The translations under genes and the position numbers were made by a program. A stretch of 64,000 nucleotides of DNA from [Clostridium] aerotolerans DSM 5434 (GTDB lineage: Bacteria; Bacillota; Clostridia; Lachnospirales; Lachnospiraceae), in contig NZ_JHWJ01000015.1 of assembly GCF_000687555.1 (NCBI RefSeq), forward strand, positions 84,998 to 148,997. Direction: 5' to 3'. A model generated the notes under the pieces. The model had not been told where the DNA came from, searched no databases, and was given only the letters and a program-made list of their open reading frames with translations. The number at the start of each line of letters is the position of its first letter. Within the stretch, counting starts at the first letter, position 1. This document shows, piece after piece, positions 40,327-50,055 of the stretch.

Positions 40327-41175
40327 CTAGTGGGTCGTATTGCCGGTTGTGGGGTGGTCCGGTTCAACGTGTTTGTGTGTATACAAATGCTCAGAACAAT
40401 ATTCATAATTGCCCTCGCATTTTGAACAATAACGGAATTCCAGGTTGGGTGAATCTTTTTCGGTCCGTCCGCAGACGGCACACTTGTGGTGTGTCCCTCC
40501 CTGGGGCATAATTTTCATCTGTTTTTGAAAATTATGTTTTCTTTTGATCTCTTTCGGATTAAACCGGTTTAAATTACGGGTCAATACGAAAAAGAGGATA
40601 AAGTTAAATAAAGACATAAATATTGTGACTCTGGTCGCCATATTGCCGGTGATAAACCCATAAAGGAAATATATCCCGTTAAAAATTGCCAGCCATTTGG
40701 CTTTCATCGGAATCACGAAAAACAAAAGGAATTCCAGATCCGGAAACGTCGCAGCAAAAGCAAAGAATAGGGAATAGTTTAAATACTCTGTTGTTAAAAA
40801 CACGGTATCCCCCATAAAAATATATACAACAAGGGCTGCTGCCACATGTCCGATGACTCCCATAAAGAAATAAACGTTAAAACGAAATGCGCCCCAGATC
40901 CGTTCCAGATTCTGGCCAAGCATATAGTAAAGATACATGCTGATCAGGTTAAAGAAGATATTAGTGCCTCCAGGGGGGTAAATCAAAAATGTTACAATTC
41001 TCCAAACCTGCCCGCTTAAAATCTTCGGTGCATTGAGAGATAGATAATTGACGTAAAATCCAGGTGCAAAAAGCTCCATTAAAAGCCCTACACCATACAT
41101 CCCAATAATATAGTACATAAGATTGGATATCGCATATTTTCTAAATTTGCGCTCCAAATTGTAAAAAAATTTCAT
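40327..41175 (-). CDS. Rhomboid-like membrane protein with C-terminal zinc ribbon
   Basis: 282 aa. Residues about 15-205 have six hydrophobic helices in the rhomboid layout, including the L1 loop WR (GQVWRIVTFLIYPPGG) and NIFFNLISMYLYYMLGQNLE. The active-site GxSG is not present at the expected place (YLNYSLFFAFA instead), and the later His is absent, so it is probably a non-proteolytic pseudorhomboid. A basic linker leads to a Cys-rich end with CAVCGRTEKD and YCSKC, then CSEHLYTHKH, likely binding one or two zinc ions. Role unknown. Confidence 0.8.
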   Translation of the reverse strand: MKFFYNLERKFRKYAISNLMYYIIGMYGVGLLMELFAPGFYVNYLSLNAPKILSGQVWRIVTFLIYPPGGTNIFFNLISMYLYYMLGQNLERIWGAFRFNVYFFMGVIGHVAAALVVYIFMGDTVFLTTEYLNYSLFFAFAATFPDLEFLLFFVIPMKAKWLAIFNGIYFLYGFITGNMATRVTIFMSLFNFILFFVLTRNLNRFNPKEIKRKHNFQKQMKIMPQGGTHHKCAVCGRTEKDSPNLEFRYCSKCEGNYEYCSEHLYTHKHVEPDHPTTGNTTH

Positions 41176-41199
41176 GCCTTCATCCTTTACTTGATTAAA

Positions 41200-42141
41200 C
41201 TAGAAGAAATCTTTCTTTGAAAAAATCCATGCTACAATCAGAGTCAGAACCAGCGTAAATCCTAATACGATTTCAAACCCGTGGGGGTGATTGGCAAACG
41301 GCATTCCACTGGAATTCACATTCATGCCATAAAAGCTTGCCACCATGGTGGGTATGGACATGACAATGGTAATCGTCGCCAAAAACTTCATTACAATATT
41401 TAAGTTATTGGAAATTACAGAGGCAAAGGCATCCATGGTTCCGCTTAAAATGCCGCTGTAGATATTAGCCATCTCGATGGCCTGCTTGTTCTCGACAATG
41501 ACGTCTTCCAAAAGCTCCGTATCTTCCGGATACTTTTTGATTTTTTCATTGCGCATGAGTTTTTCAAGCACCATCTCATTGGAACGTAAGGATGTGGTAA
41601 AGTACACAAGACTCTTCTCCAGTTCCAAAAGCTCGATGAGCTCCCGGTTCTTCGTAGATTTGTGAAGCTTTTCCTCAATCACTCCGCTCTTTTTATCGAT
41701 GACCCTTAAATACTGAAGGTAAAGCGATGCGTTCTTATAAAGAATCTGTAAAATAAAACGGGTTTTCATATACGTATGGAAATCCCTGACCCGGCCATCC
41801 ATAAACGCATTTAATACCGTGGTATCTTCCAGACACACCGTAATAATCGCATCATCTGTAGTAATAATGCCCATAGGTATGGTCACATACCAGTCTTTGT
41901 CGTTTCGTTCCTCAATGGTGGGAACGTCCACAAGGATCAAGGTGTAATGGTCCTCTGTCTGGATTCGGGAACGCTCTTCCTCGTCAAGAGGAGCTCTTAA
42001 ATCATCCGGGTCGATCTTATACGTGTTGGCGATTTCCAGGATCTCGGTAGCGGTGGGGTTTGTAAGCGCTATCCAGGAACCTGGAGAAAGCTCGTCTTTC
42101 TGCTGAATCAGACCATCCTCAGTCTTATATATCTGTATCAT
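41200..42141 (-). CDS. corA: CorA family magnesium/divalent cation transporter
   Basis: 313 aa. A long N-terminal cytosolic funnel domain, then two C-terminal membrane helices with the pore signature YGMNVNSSGMPF between them. It transports Mg2+ (also Co2+/Ni2+ in the family). ATG 42141 has AAGGGGG 7 nt upstream; the longer frame to 42231 has no good site. It is the first gene of corA - rhomboid - pyk, spaced 24 and 15 bp. Confidence 0.92.
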   Translation of the reverse strand: MIQIYKTEDGLIQQKDELSPGSWIALTNPTATEILEIANTYKIDPDDLRAPLDEEERSRIQTEDHYTLILVDVPTIEERNDKDWYVTIPMGIITTDDAIITVCLEDTTVLNAFMDGRVRDFHTYMKTRFILQILYKNASLYLQYLRVIDKKSGVIEEKLHKSTKNRELIELLELEKSLVYFTTSLRSNEMVLEKLMRNEKIKKYPEDTELLEDVIVENKQAIEMANIYSGILSGTMDAFASVISNNLNIVMKFLATITIVMSIPTMVASFYGMNVNSSGMPFANHPHGFEIVLGFTLVLTLIVAWIFSKKDFF

Positions 42142-42277
42142 AGCGTTTCCCCCTTCCACTAAAAAAATTAATATGAATCCTATGGCGGACTTTGACTTAT
42201 ACATTATAGAATCCCGATTGATATTTGTCAAACGAAATGAAACCGTATTTTGTGAACTTAAACAAATTTTACTAGTT

Positions 42278-42335
42278 TTGACATTAAAATAGCATGTTCT
42301 GACAATTGTATTATTTCTTATTTTATGTTAAACTG
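42278..42335 (+). promoter_or_regulatory. Promoter region of the activase gene
   Basis: Two sigma-A-like pairs: TTGACA near 42278 with GACAAT after 17 bp, and TTGTAT with TAAACT after 17 bp (about 42307-42335). Starts from the second would fall close to GTG 42343, arguing for translation from ATG 42397. Confidence 0.45.
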
Positions 42336-42396
42336 ATGTTCGGTGAGCCAGCAACTTACTTTTACACAAAAGGAGGCAGGGGTTAACCCCGCGCAT

Positions 42397-45300
42397 ATGA
42401 TTACATACAACACTCTAGGAATCGATATCGGTTCTACTACGGTTAAAATCGCAATATTAAACGAGAAAAATGAGATTTTATTCTCTGATTATGAACGCCA
42501 TTTTGCAAATATACAGGAAACACTGGCCGGTCTCTTAAAGAAGGCCTATGATAAACTTGGACCTATGGATCTTCGCCCGGGAATTACAGGCTCCGGCGGT
42601 CTGACTTTATCCAAGCATTTAAAGGTCCCCTTTGTTCAGGAGGTCGTAGCAGTCGCTACCTCTCTTAAGGATTATGCCCCACATACAGACGTGGCAATCG
42701 AACTTGGGGGAGAAGATGCAAAAATTATCTACTTTTCCGGTGGAATTGACCAGCGTATGAACGGAATCTGCGCCGGCGGTACCGGTTCCTTCATTGATCA
42801 GATGGCAGCTCTGTTACAGACCGATGCTTCTGGCCTCAATGAATATGCAGCAAATTATAAGGCAATCTATCCAATTGCTGCCCGATGCGGCGTATTTGCC
42901 AAGACGGACATTCAGCCACTCATCAACGAAGGGGCTACCAGGGAAGATTTAGCAGCTTCTATTTTCCAGGCAGTCGTAAACCAGACCATCAGCGGACTGG
43001 CTTGCGGAAAGCCGATCAGAGGCCATGTTGCATTCCTGGGAGGCCCTTTGCATTTCCTTCCGGAATTAAAGAAAGCCTTTATCCGCACCTTGAATTTATC
43101 CGATGACGAGATCATCGCACCGGATCATTCTCATCTTTTTGCAGCCATCGGTGCGGCTATGAATGCAATCGAAACCAAGGATTCCATGGTTTCCTTAGAG
43201 GAAATGATATCCAGACTCTCCACAGGCATCCGCATGGAGTTTGAAGTAAAGAGAATGTCACCTCTCTTTAACAGCAGAGAGGAATATGATTCCTTTATTG
43301 CCCGTCACGGCAGCCATTCCGTAAAAAAAGGAGAACTTTCCTCTTATCATGGAAAATGTTTCCTGGGCATTGACGCAGGATCAACGACTACCAAAGCAGC
43401 AGTTGTAGGTGAAGACGGAACCCTGTTATACAGCTTCTACAGCAGCAACAACGGAAGCCCTCTTGCAACCGCAGTAAAAGCCATGAAGGAAATAAAAGAA
43501 CAGCTTACCAGCGACAGTGAGATCGTATGGTCCTGCTCCACTGGATATGGAGAGGCTCTCCTCAAAGCAGCCTTTCTTCTTGACGAGGGCGAGGTTGAGA
43601 CCATCTCCCACTATCATGCGGCAGCCTTTTTCGAGCCGGAGGTAGACTGTATTTTAGATATTGGCGGTCAGGATATGAAGTGTATCCGCATTAAGAACGG
43701 CACCGTGGACAGCGTTCAGTTAAACGAAGCATGTTCTGCCGGATGCGGTTCCTTTATTGAGACCTTTGCCAATTCCTTAAATTACAAGGTCCAGGATTTT
43801 GCCACAGAGGCACTTTTTGCAGAGAATCCTACGGATCTTGGAACCAGATGTACCGTATTTATGAATTCCAATGTAAAGCAGGCCCAAAAGGAAGGGGCTG
43901 AGGTTTCCGATATTTCTGCGGGCCTTGCCTATTCCGTTATTAAGAATGCTTTATTTAAAGTAATTAAAATCACCTCTCCTTCCGATTTAGGAAAGCACGT
44001 GGTGGTTCAGGGCGGTACTTTTTATAACAATGCCGTTCTTCGAAGCTTTGAACAAATATCCGGCTGCCAGGCAGTTCGTCCTGACATTGCAGGAATCATG
44101 GGTGCCTTTGGCGCCGCTCTGATTGCAAGAGAGCGTTACGAAGAGTCCCAGAAAACAACCATGTTAAGTCTTGATGAGATTATAAATCTCCACTACGAGA
44201 CCTCCATGGCACGATGCAGAAAATGTACCAACAACTGTGTCCTCACCGTAAACCGCTTTGACGGCGGACGTAAGTTTATTTCCGGTAACCGTTGTGAACG
44301 GGGTCTTGGAAAGGAAAAAGCTTCCGGTGATGTTCCAAACCTCTTTGAATACAAGAACCAGCGCATGTTTGATTATGACCCTCTTACGGAAGAACAGGCA
44401 GAGCGCGGCACCATCGGTATTCCAAGAGTACTGAACCTGTATGAGAATTACCCCTTCTGGGCGATTTTCTTCCGGGAACTTAAGTTCCGCACCGTGGTCT
44501 CCCCTCAGTCCACCAAAAACATTTATGAGCTGGGAATTGAGTCCATACCAAGCGAATCTGAATGTTACCCGGCAAAACTGGCCCACGGCCACGTGGAATG
44601 GCTCATCCGGGAAGGAATTAAGACCATTTTTTACCCCTGCATCCCTTATGAGAGAAATGAGACTCCTGATGCGGGAAACCATTTTAACTGTCCGATCGTC
44701 ACCTCCTACGCAGAGAACATCAAAAATAACGTAGAAGGTATCCAGACAGAAGGCATACGGTTCTTAAATCCATTTATGGCATTTACCAACGAAGAGGTTT
44801 TAACCTCCCGGTTGGTGGAAGTATTTAAAAAAGAGTTCCAGATTTCTGCGTCAGAGATTAAGGACGCCGCTCACGCTGCCTGGGATGAGCTTATGGCTTC
44901 ACGGGCTGACCTTGAGCGAATGGGAGAAGAGACCCTTTTATGGTTAAAGGAAAATGACCGCCACGGAATCGTTCTGGCCGGTCGCCCCTACCACGTGGAT
45001 CCTGAGATCAATCACGGAATTCCTGAGCTCATTACCTCCTTTGGCTTTGCAGTTCTTACAGAGGATTCCATCTCCCATCTGGCTGAAATCGAACGGCCTA
45101 TGATGGTTACCGACCAGTGGATGTACCACACCAGACTATATAAGGCAGCCAGCCTGGTAAAACGGGAGCGGAATCTGGATTTAATTCAGCTTACCTCCTT
45201 TGGCTGCGGCTTAGATGCCGTAACCGCAGACCAGGTCAATGATATCCTTACCGGGTCCGGTAAGATCTATACGATTTTAAAGATTGATGAAGTCAACAAC

Positions 45301-46665
45301 TTAGGTGCGGCACGAATCCGAATCCGTTCCCTGATTGCAGCCTTAAAGGTACGTGATAAAGAGCATTATGAGCAGAATGTGGTATCAAGCTCCTATAACC
45401 GTGTCATGTTTACCAAGGAGATGAAAGAGGAATACACCATACTTTGTCCTCAGATGTCACCCATTCACTTTGACTTAATTGAACCGGCGATCCGTGCCTT
45501 TGGCTATAAGATTGAGGTCCTTCAGAATCATAACCGAACCGCCGTTGATACAGGGCTTAAATACGTTAATAACGATGCCTGCTACCCCTCTCTCATCGTA
45601 GTGGGACAGATTATGGATGCGTTATTATCCGGTAATTACGATCTGGACCGTACCGCCATTTTCATGAGCCAGACCGGCGGCGGATGCCGGGCTTCCAACT
45701 ACATTGGATTTATAAGAAGAGCTTTGGAGCGTTCCGGTATGGGGCAGATTCCTGTTATTTCGGTAAATGCCAACAACATGGAGACCAATCCAGGCTTTAA
45801 GATCTCACTGCCTATGCTGACCAAGGCGATGCAGGCTGTGGTGTACGGCGACGTATTCATGAGAGTTGTCTATGCCACAAGACCATATGAGAAGATTCCT
45901 GGCTCTGCCAATGCTCTGCATGAAAGATGGAAAGAACGCTGTATCCAGTCTCTTTCTAAAAAGCCAGCAGATATGATAACCTTCTCCCGTAACATCAGGG
46001 GAATTATCCGTGACTTTGATAAGCTGGAGCGAAACCCCGGAAAGAAACCGAAGGTGGGCGTGGTTGGAGAGATCCTTGTTAAGTTTTCTCCTCTTGCCAA
46101 TAACAACATCGTAGAGCTTCTGGAGTCAGAAGGAGCCGAGGCAGTTATGCCTGATTTAATGGATTTCCTTTTATACTGCTTCTATAACAATAACTTCAAG
46201 GCTGAGAACCTGGGCGGAAAAAAATCTACCGCTGCTCTCTCTAATATGGGAATCTCTCTCTTGGAATTCTTCCGCAGAACTGCGAAGAAGGAACTGGAAA
46301 AGAGCCGTCATTTCACGGCACCTTCCCATATCGGCAATCTGGCAGACATGGCCAAGGACTTCGTTTCCATTGGCAACCAGACAGGGGAAGGCTGGTTCTT
46401 AACCGGTGAGATGCTGGAGCTGATTCATACGGGAACCAACAACATCGTATGTACTCAGCCGTTCGGTTGTCTTCCGAACCACATTGTAGGAAAAGGTGTA
46501 ATCAAGGAGCTTCGGAAAACGTATCCGGATTCCAATATCATAGCCGTTGACTATGACCCGGGTGCAAGTGAAGTAAACCAGTTGAACCGAATTAAGCTGA
46601 TGCTTTCTACCGCTCAGAAAAATCTTTTAAAAGAGCAGGCATCACCAGAAGCCAGCCATTCATAA
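42397..46665 (+). CDS. Giant 2-hydroxyacyl-CoA dehydratase activase-like protein
   Basis: About 1422 aa. Two BadF/BadG/BcrA/BcrD-type ASKHA ATPase domains in tandem start at [15 protein letters not shown] and [15 protein letters not shown]. Each keeps the cluster Cys pair: CAGGTGSF with [10 protein letters not shown] (Cys125 and Cys164, 39 apart as in HgdC) and CSAGCGSF with GTRCTVFMN. Then follow a DUF2229 region with [15 protein letters not shown] and a dehydratase-subunit-like part ([27 protein letters not shown]). Such proteins inject an electron, driven by ATP, into a dehydratase; the target here is unknown. The frame is open to GTG 42343, but AGGAGG and homologue-like starts favour ATG 42397. 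Confidence 0.9.
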   Translation: MITYNTLGIDIGSTTVKIAILNEKNEILFSDYERHFANIQETLAGLLKKAYDKLGPMDLRPGITGSGGLTLSKHLKVPFVQEVVAVATSLKDYAPHTDVAIELGGEDAKIIYFSGGIDQRMNGICAGGTGSFIDQMAALLQTDASGLNEYAANYKAIYPIAARCGVFAKTDIQPLINEGATREDLAASIFQAVVNQTISGLACGKPIRGHVAFLGGPLHFLPELKKAFIRTLNLSDDEIIAPDHSHLFAAIGAAMNAIETKDSMVSLEEMISRLSTGIRMEFEVKRMSPLFNSREEYDSFIARHGSHSVKKGELSSYHGKCFLGIDAGSTTTKAAVVGEDGTLLYSFYSSNNGSPLATAVKAMKEIKEQLTSDSEIVWSCSTGYGEALLKAAFLLDEGEVETISHYHAAAFFEPEVDCILDIGGQDMKCIRIKNGTVDSVQLNEACSAGCGSFIETFANSLNYKVQDFATEALFAENPTDLGTRCTVFMNSNVKQAQKEGAEVSDISAGLAYSVIKNALFKVIKITSPSDLGKHVVVQGGTFYNNAVLRSFEQISGCQAVRPDIAGIMGAFGAALIARERYEESQKTTMLSLDEIINLHYETSMARCRKCTNNCVLTVNRFDGGRKFISGNRCERGLGKEKASGDVPNLFEYKNQRMFDYDPLTEEQAERGTIGIPRVLNLYENYPFWAIFFRELKFRTVVSPQSTKNIYELGIESIPSESECYPAKLAHGHVEWLIREGIKTIFYPCIPYERNETPDAGNHFNCPIVTSYAENIKNNVEGIQTEGIRFLNPFMAFTNEEVLTSRLVEVFKKEFQISASEIKDAAHAAWDELMASRADLERMGEETLLWLKENDRHGIVLAGRPYHVDPEINHGIPELITSFGFAVLTEDSISHLAEIERPMMVTDQWMYHTRLYKAASLVKRERNLDLIQLTSFGCGLDAVTADQVNDILTGSGKIYTILKIDEVNNLGAARIRIRSLIAALKVRDKEHYEQNVVSSSYNRVMFTKEMKEEYTILCPQMSPIHFDLIEPAIRAFGYKIEVLQNHNRTAVDTGLKYVNNDACYPSLIVVGQIMDALLSGNYDLDRTAIFMSQTGGGCRASNYIGFIRRALERSGMGQIPVISVNANNMETNPGFKISLPMLTKAMQAVVYGDVFMRVVYATRPYEKIPGSANALHERWKERCIQSLSKKPADMITFSRNIRGIIRDFDKLERNPGKKPKVGVVGEILVKFSPLANNNIVELLESEGAEAVMPDLMDFLLYCFYNNNFKAENLGGKKSTAALSNMGISLLEFFRRTAKKELEKSRHFTAPSHIGNLADMAKDFVSIGNQTGEGWFLTGEMLELIHTGTNNIVCTQPFGCLPNHIVGKGVIKELRKTYPDSNIIAVDYDPGASEVNQLNRIKLMLSTAQKNLLKEQASPEASHS

Positions 46666-46678
46666 GATCTAAAACACG

Positions 46679-46713
46679 AAGTACCTGCCCTTTTTTCAGG
46701 CAGGTACTTTTTT
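46679..46713 (+). terminator. Terminator of the activase gene
   Basis: AAGTACCTGCC pairs with GGCAGGTACTT (11 bp) and is followed by a run of T, 14 bp after the stop. Confidence 0.92.
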
Positions 46714-46819
46714 ATATCCAGAGACCTTATGATAAATCGATTAAAAACTATGTTATAGTCCCAAAAGATTAGAAACCTCTGGAGCTTTTAACTGGGAAGA
46801 GGCACGCTCTCTCCGCCTT

Positions 46820-47671
46820 TTAATTAACAGCCAGCACGGACTCAAGGTGCCCATGCTCCGCCGCGTTCTTCAGTTCAAAGCTAAAATCAGGAATATCAAG
46901 CATCAAATACTTTGCAAGCTCCATATTCCCTGGAGATAAATAATTGATGAGTTTTAGAATACCTTCTTTACAGACTGCCTCTATGGTTTCTCTGGAATTT
47001 TCATTTACAAATGCATACACCCGCTTCCGCTCTTTTTCCGTATATCCTCTGGTATTTATTTGTTTTTCAGCGATCCACCCTCCCAAAAGATTTCTTGCTG
47101 TAATTGCAGCCAGATTAATAATCAGGTCATCGCAATCCCCGGAGTATGCCTTTAATACGTGTCTTACGTATTCCTCTGGAATAGACTTAAGAAATATTTG
47201 TTCCAGATAACCAGAGTTTACATAAACCTTCATTGCATCTGCCCCGCACAAACCTTCTATAGAAGATAGCACCGGATAATCCAGAGTGAGAATGTGATTC
47301 TGAGGCTGAAAACGAGGATCATAATAGAGAAAGAAGCCTGGAATTCCTTTTACAAAGGTATCATAATAGCAACGGTTCCCATAGGAAAGAAAATTCCCTA
47401 TCATTTCATTGTATTGCTTTTGGGTATCCTTTACCTTATTAAGAACCAGCTCATATCCCAGCTGGTAAGCCGTATTTACGTCCATATTATAATCAAAGGC
47501 TAATATCTCCTCTCCCTCCGGCTGATGCTCCTCATATTCACGAATGCAGTATAAGATCGCTTCCATAAACTGACTGGCCTTTTCATAGGTAATGGAGGTG
47601 CTCTCCTTTGATGTGTATTTTGCTGCAAGCTCCCCCATGAGAGGTAAAATGTCTTCCGTATTAATATTCAT
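46820..47671 (-). CDS. DUF6179-type protein
   Basis: About 283 aa, soluble, helical. Distinct stretches: AFDYNMDVNTAYQLGYELVL, FFLYYDPRFQPQNHILTLDY, and near the end LINYLSPGNMELAKYLMLD. From memory this matches a Lachnospiraceae family annotated as DUF6179, usually next to DUF6323; function unknown. The frame extends to 47776, but ATG 47671 directly after GGAGGAAG and overlapping the upstream stop by 11 bp is the better start. Confidence 0.7.
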   Translation of the reverse strand: MNINTEDILPLMGELAAKYTSKESTSITYEKASQFMEAILYCIREYEEHQPEGEEILAFDYNMDVNTAYQLGYELVLNKVKDTQKQYNEMIGNFLSYGNRCYYDTFVKGIPGFFLYYDPRFQPQNHILTLDYPVLSSIEGLCGADAMKVYVNSGYLEQIFLKSIPEEYVRHVLKAYSGDCDDLIINLAAITARNLLGGWIAEKQINTRGYTEKERKRVYAFVNENSRETIEAVCKEGILKLINYLSPGNMELAKYLMLDIPDFSFELKNAAEHGHLESVLAVN

Positions 47672-48116
47672 CTTCCTCCGCCTCATCATAACAAGCTCCA
47701 AACCGTGCTTTTTTCGCCAGTTTTTGAAGTCCTGTATCCTCCATATAATCAAGGGATCCCTGACATGGTCCGTCAAACAGCTCCTTCATTGCCTCCACCA
47801 GTTCATCGTCCGTAAATTCATCCAGGGATTCATTTTTATAGAAATAGAATATCTCCTGAAGCCTTGCCAGGGTTTCCACGTAGTTGTCTTGCTGGATATA
47901 GGGCGAATCACAAAATGCAAATGCCAGCTTAGGCAAAATCCCTTCCCCAAATTCTACCCGCCGCTCTTTTTTAAGGACCTCACTTCGCTCATTTAATAAA
48001 AGTGCGGTATCTTCATCGCTTAATACAAGACCAAATTTAGCCGTATACTCATTTGTTGCCTTTAAAGCTGCTAGCTGTGTATGGTTCATTGCCAAAATCC
48101 ATTGTTCATCGCCCAT
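47661..48116 (-). CDS. DUF6323-type protein
   Basis: 151 aa, acidic, helical. It begins with a short polar segment and AMNHTQLAALKATNEYTAKFGLVLS, then LLLNERSEVLKKERRVEFG, ending in an acidic tail (DEAEEDEY). It appears to be DUF6323, translationally coupled (11-bp overlap) to the DUF6179 gene, which implies joint action. AAGGAGA lies upstream of the ATG. No catalytic motif seen. Confidence 0.7.
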   Translation of the reverse strand: MGDEQWILAMNHTQLAALKATNEYTAKFGLVLSDEDTALLLNERSEVLKKERRVEFGEGILPKLAFAFCDSPYIQQDNYVETLARLQEIFYFYKNESLDEFTDDELVEAMKELFDGPCQGSLDYMEDTGLQKLAKKARFGACYDEAEEDEY

Positions 48117-48179
48117 AAAAAATCTCCTTCCTCATTTATAAATCCCAAGTTTACTCTTCCCACGGTATAATTACAAGTC

Positions 48180-48243
48180 TTGAAAAAAAGTCATTTTTGT
48201 GGTATTATATATACATGAAAGGCAGGATTTCCTGTCTTTTTTT
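48180..48243 (+). promoter_or_regulatory. Promoter immediately followed by a terminator
   Basis: TTGAAA (48180-48185), exactly 17 bp, TATTAT (48203-48208); the expected start near 48215 is at the foot of a 9-bp hairpin (AAAGGCAGG/CCTGTCTTT, 48218-48239) followed by T. Any transcript would be about 30 nt unless it reads through toward the cell-wall protein gene. Confidence 0.55.
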
Positions 48244-48418
48244 CTTTAATTTTCCAATCTTTCTTCCAGCCAATAATGACCATACCAGGAGTTTTTACGG
48301 TAAAATGGGCATTTCTTCATAACTCTTAAAATCTCCCTATTACCAATAAACGGAAATGTTACAAAATTATTAAATATTTGCTCATTTCTTACGCATTCTT
48401 ACGCCTTTTTTACTTGGC

Positions 48419-48447
48419 TTGACCTTGGACCTACTCCATGGTTTAAA
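48419..48447 (+). promoter_or_regulatory. Promoter of the cell-wall-binding protein gene
   Basis: TTGACC (48419-48424), 17 bp, TTTAAA (48442-48447), about 60 bp before the ATG. Confidence 0.5.
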
Positions 48448-48505
48448 GTCACATCATCAGCGAACGACGCTGGAAAACAACAGGAGTTATGAAAGGAGAT
48501 TGAAT

Positions 48506-49933
48506 ATGAGAAAACAGAAACTGAAATGGATTGTACCTTGCGCGGCTGCGCTTTTTACCATAGGTGCCTCAATGACATCTTTCGCCGCTCAGGGATGGAC
48601 CGAGGAAAACAGTTCTTGGGTTTATTACAACAATGATGGCGATCTTGCCACTGACAGCTGGAAGAAATCTGGAGACAGCTGGTTCTACCTTGATGAGGAT
48701 GGTCAGATGAAGACCAACGAGCTCATTGAGTCTGATGGTAATTACTACTATGTAAACTCCGTAGGTGCTATGGTAACCAACGAGTGGCGTGAGCTTGCAT
48801 CTAATGAAGATGATGACAGCGATGATGCTCAGGACACATACTGGTATTACTTCGGAAGCAACGGTAAAGCTTACAAGACAACCACTTCCGGTAAGACAAC
48901 CTTCAAGTCAGTTAAAGTTGCTAATGGCGATGTTCATGACTATGCATTCGATTCCGAAGGCAGAATGCTCTTTGGCTGGGTAAATGAAGATGCAACTCGT
49001 GTGACTGGTGATGATGCATGGAAAGAAGCTACCTATTTCTTAGGCGATGCTAACGACGGTGCAAAAACAACCAACGCATGGAAGTCCATCGAAGTTACCG
49101 ATGATGACAACACAAAAGAGAACTTTGACGGAAAATACTGGTTCTACTTTGGTTCCAACGGCAAGAAGATGAAGGATACTTCCAAGACCATCAACGGACG
49201 TAAGTACCGTTTCAACGAGTACGGTGCTGCTGAATCTGAGTGGTATGAGAAGGCAACTCCTGCATCTGCAAGCAACGGAAGCCAGTATTACAACCTTCCA
49301 GAGCAGTCATGGCTTGCTAAGGGCTGGTTCAAGACAGTTCCTAGCGAAACCATCGATGCAGAAGCACATGAGAACGGCGACGAGTACTGGTTCTTTGCTA
49401 ACTCCAACGGAGATTTAGTAACCAGCCAGATCAAGACCATCAACGGTTTAAGATACGCATTCAACGAAAAAGGTGAAATGCTTAACGGTCTTTACAAACT
49501 GTCCTTCGATTCCAGCAGAAACATTACTTCTTACGATGAAATCGAAACAGAGGCTGATTTCCCAGCAGTTGGCGATGAAGGCGAAGTTTACTACTTCGGA
49601 AACTCTCCAAAAGAGGGTGCTATGACTACCGGCAAGACCACAATTGATATTGACGGCGAGAAGTACACCTACAACTTCCGTAAATCCGGAAGCAACAAGG
49701 GTGCTGGCTACAACGGCATCAACGATGACAGCATCTACATCCAGGGTCGTCTCTTAAAGGCTGACAAGGATGATAAGTACAAAGTCATCGAATTCAATGA
49801 GAAAGAATACTTAGTAAATACCAGCGGAAAGCTTGCAAAGAACAAGACTAACATCCAGGATGGCGATGGTAAGTACTACAAGACCAACAGTGACGGAACT
49901 GTTAAAGAGTCCAGTTACGACAAAATCAAATAA
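48506..49933 (+). CDS. Secreted cell-wall-binding-repeat protein
   Basis: 475 aa. Signal peptide 1-27 (basic MRKQKLKW, hydrophobic core, SFAA cut). The rest is a series of aromatic/Gly repeats of the choline-binding/CW type, e.g. WVYYNNDGDLATDSW, SWFYLDEDGQMKTNE, YYYVNSVGAMVTNEW, YWYYFGSNGKAYKTT, YWFYFGSNGKKMKDT and YWFFANSNGDLVTSQ. No catalytic domain is present, so it is likely an abundant surface or matrix protein bound to wall polymers. It is strongly acidic. AAAGGAG is 7 nt before ATG 48506; the upstream open frame is not used. Confidence 0.93.
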   Translation: MRKQKLKWIVPCAAALFTIGASMTSFAAQGWTEENSSWVYYNNDGDLATDSWKKSGDSWFYLDEDGQMKTNELIESDGNYYYVNSVGAMVTNEWRELASNEDDDSDDAQDTYWYYFGSNGKAYKTTTSGKTTFKSVKVANGDVHDYAFDSEGRMLFGWVNEDATRVTGDDAWKEATYFLGDANDGAKTTNAWKSIEVTDDDNTKENFDGKYWFYFGSNGKKMKDTSKTINGRKYRFNEYGAAESEWYEKATPASASNGSQYYNLPEQSWLAKGWFKTVPSETIDAEAHENGDEYWFFANSNGDLVTSQIKTINGLRYAFNEKGEMLNGLYKLSFDSSRNITSYDEIETEADFPAVGDEGEVYYFGNSPKEGAMTTGKTTIDIDGEKYTYNFRKSGSNKGAGYNGINDDSIYIQGRLLKADKDDKYKVIEFNEKEYLVNTSGKLAKNKTNIQDGDGKYYKTNSDGTVKESSYDKIK

Positions 49934-49944
49934 CTAATAGCAAT

Positions 49945-49986
49945 AAAAGCAGCAGCCTTCGGCACTCTCCGGGGCTGCTGCTTTTT
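49945..49986 (+). terminator. Terminator of the cell-wall protein gene
   Basis: A 13-bp perfect stem AAAAGCAGCAGCC/GGCTGCTGCTTTT followed by T, 11 bp after the stop. Confidence 0.93.
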
Positions 49987-50055
49987 ATTGCAACAACTTG
50001 CATGGCCATTTCACAAGTGCTATGATAAAAAGAAACTATAAAAGTGAGGAAATGT

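Noticed and set aside
42142..42231. N-terminal extension of corA with a hydrophobic stretch
   Set aside because: No ribosome site; AAGGGGG points to ATG 42141 and CorA proteins begin at this point.
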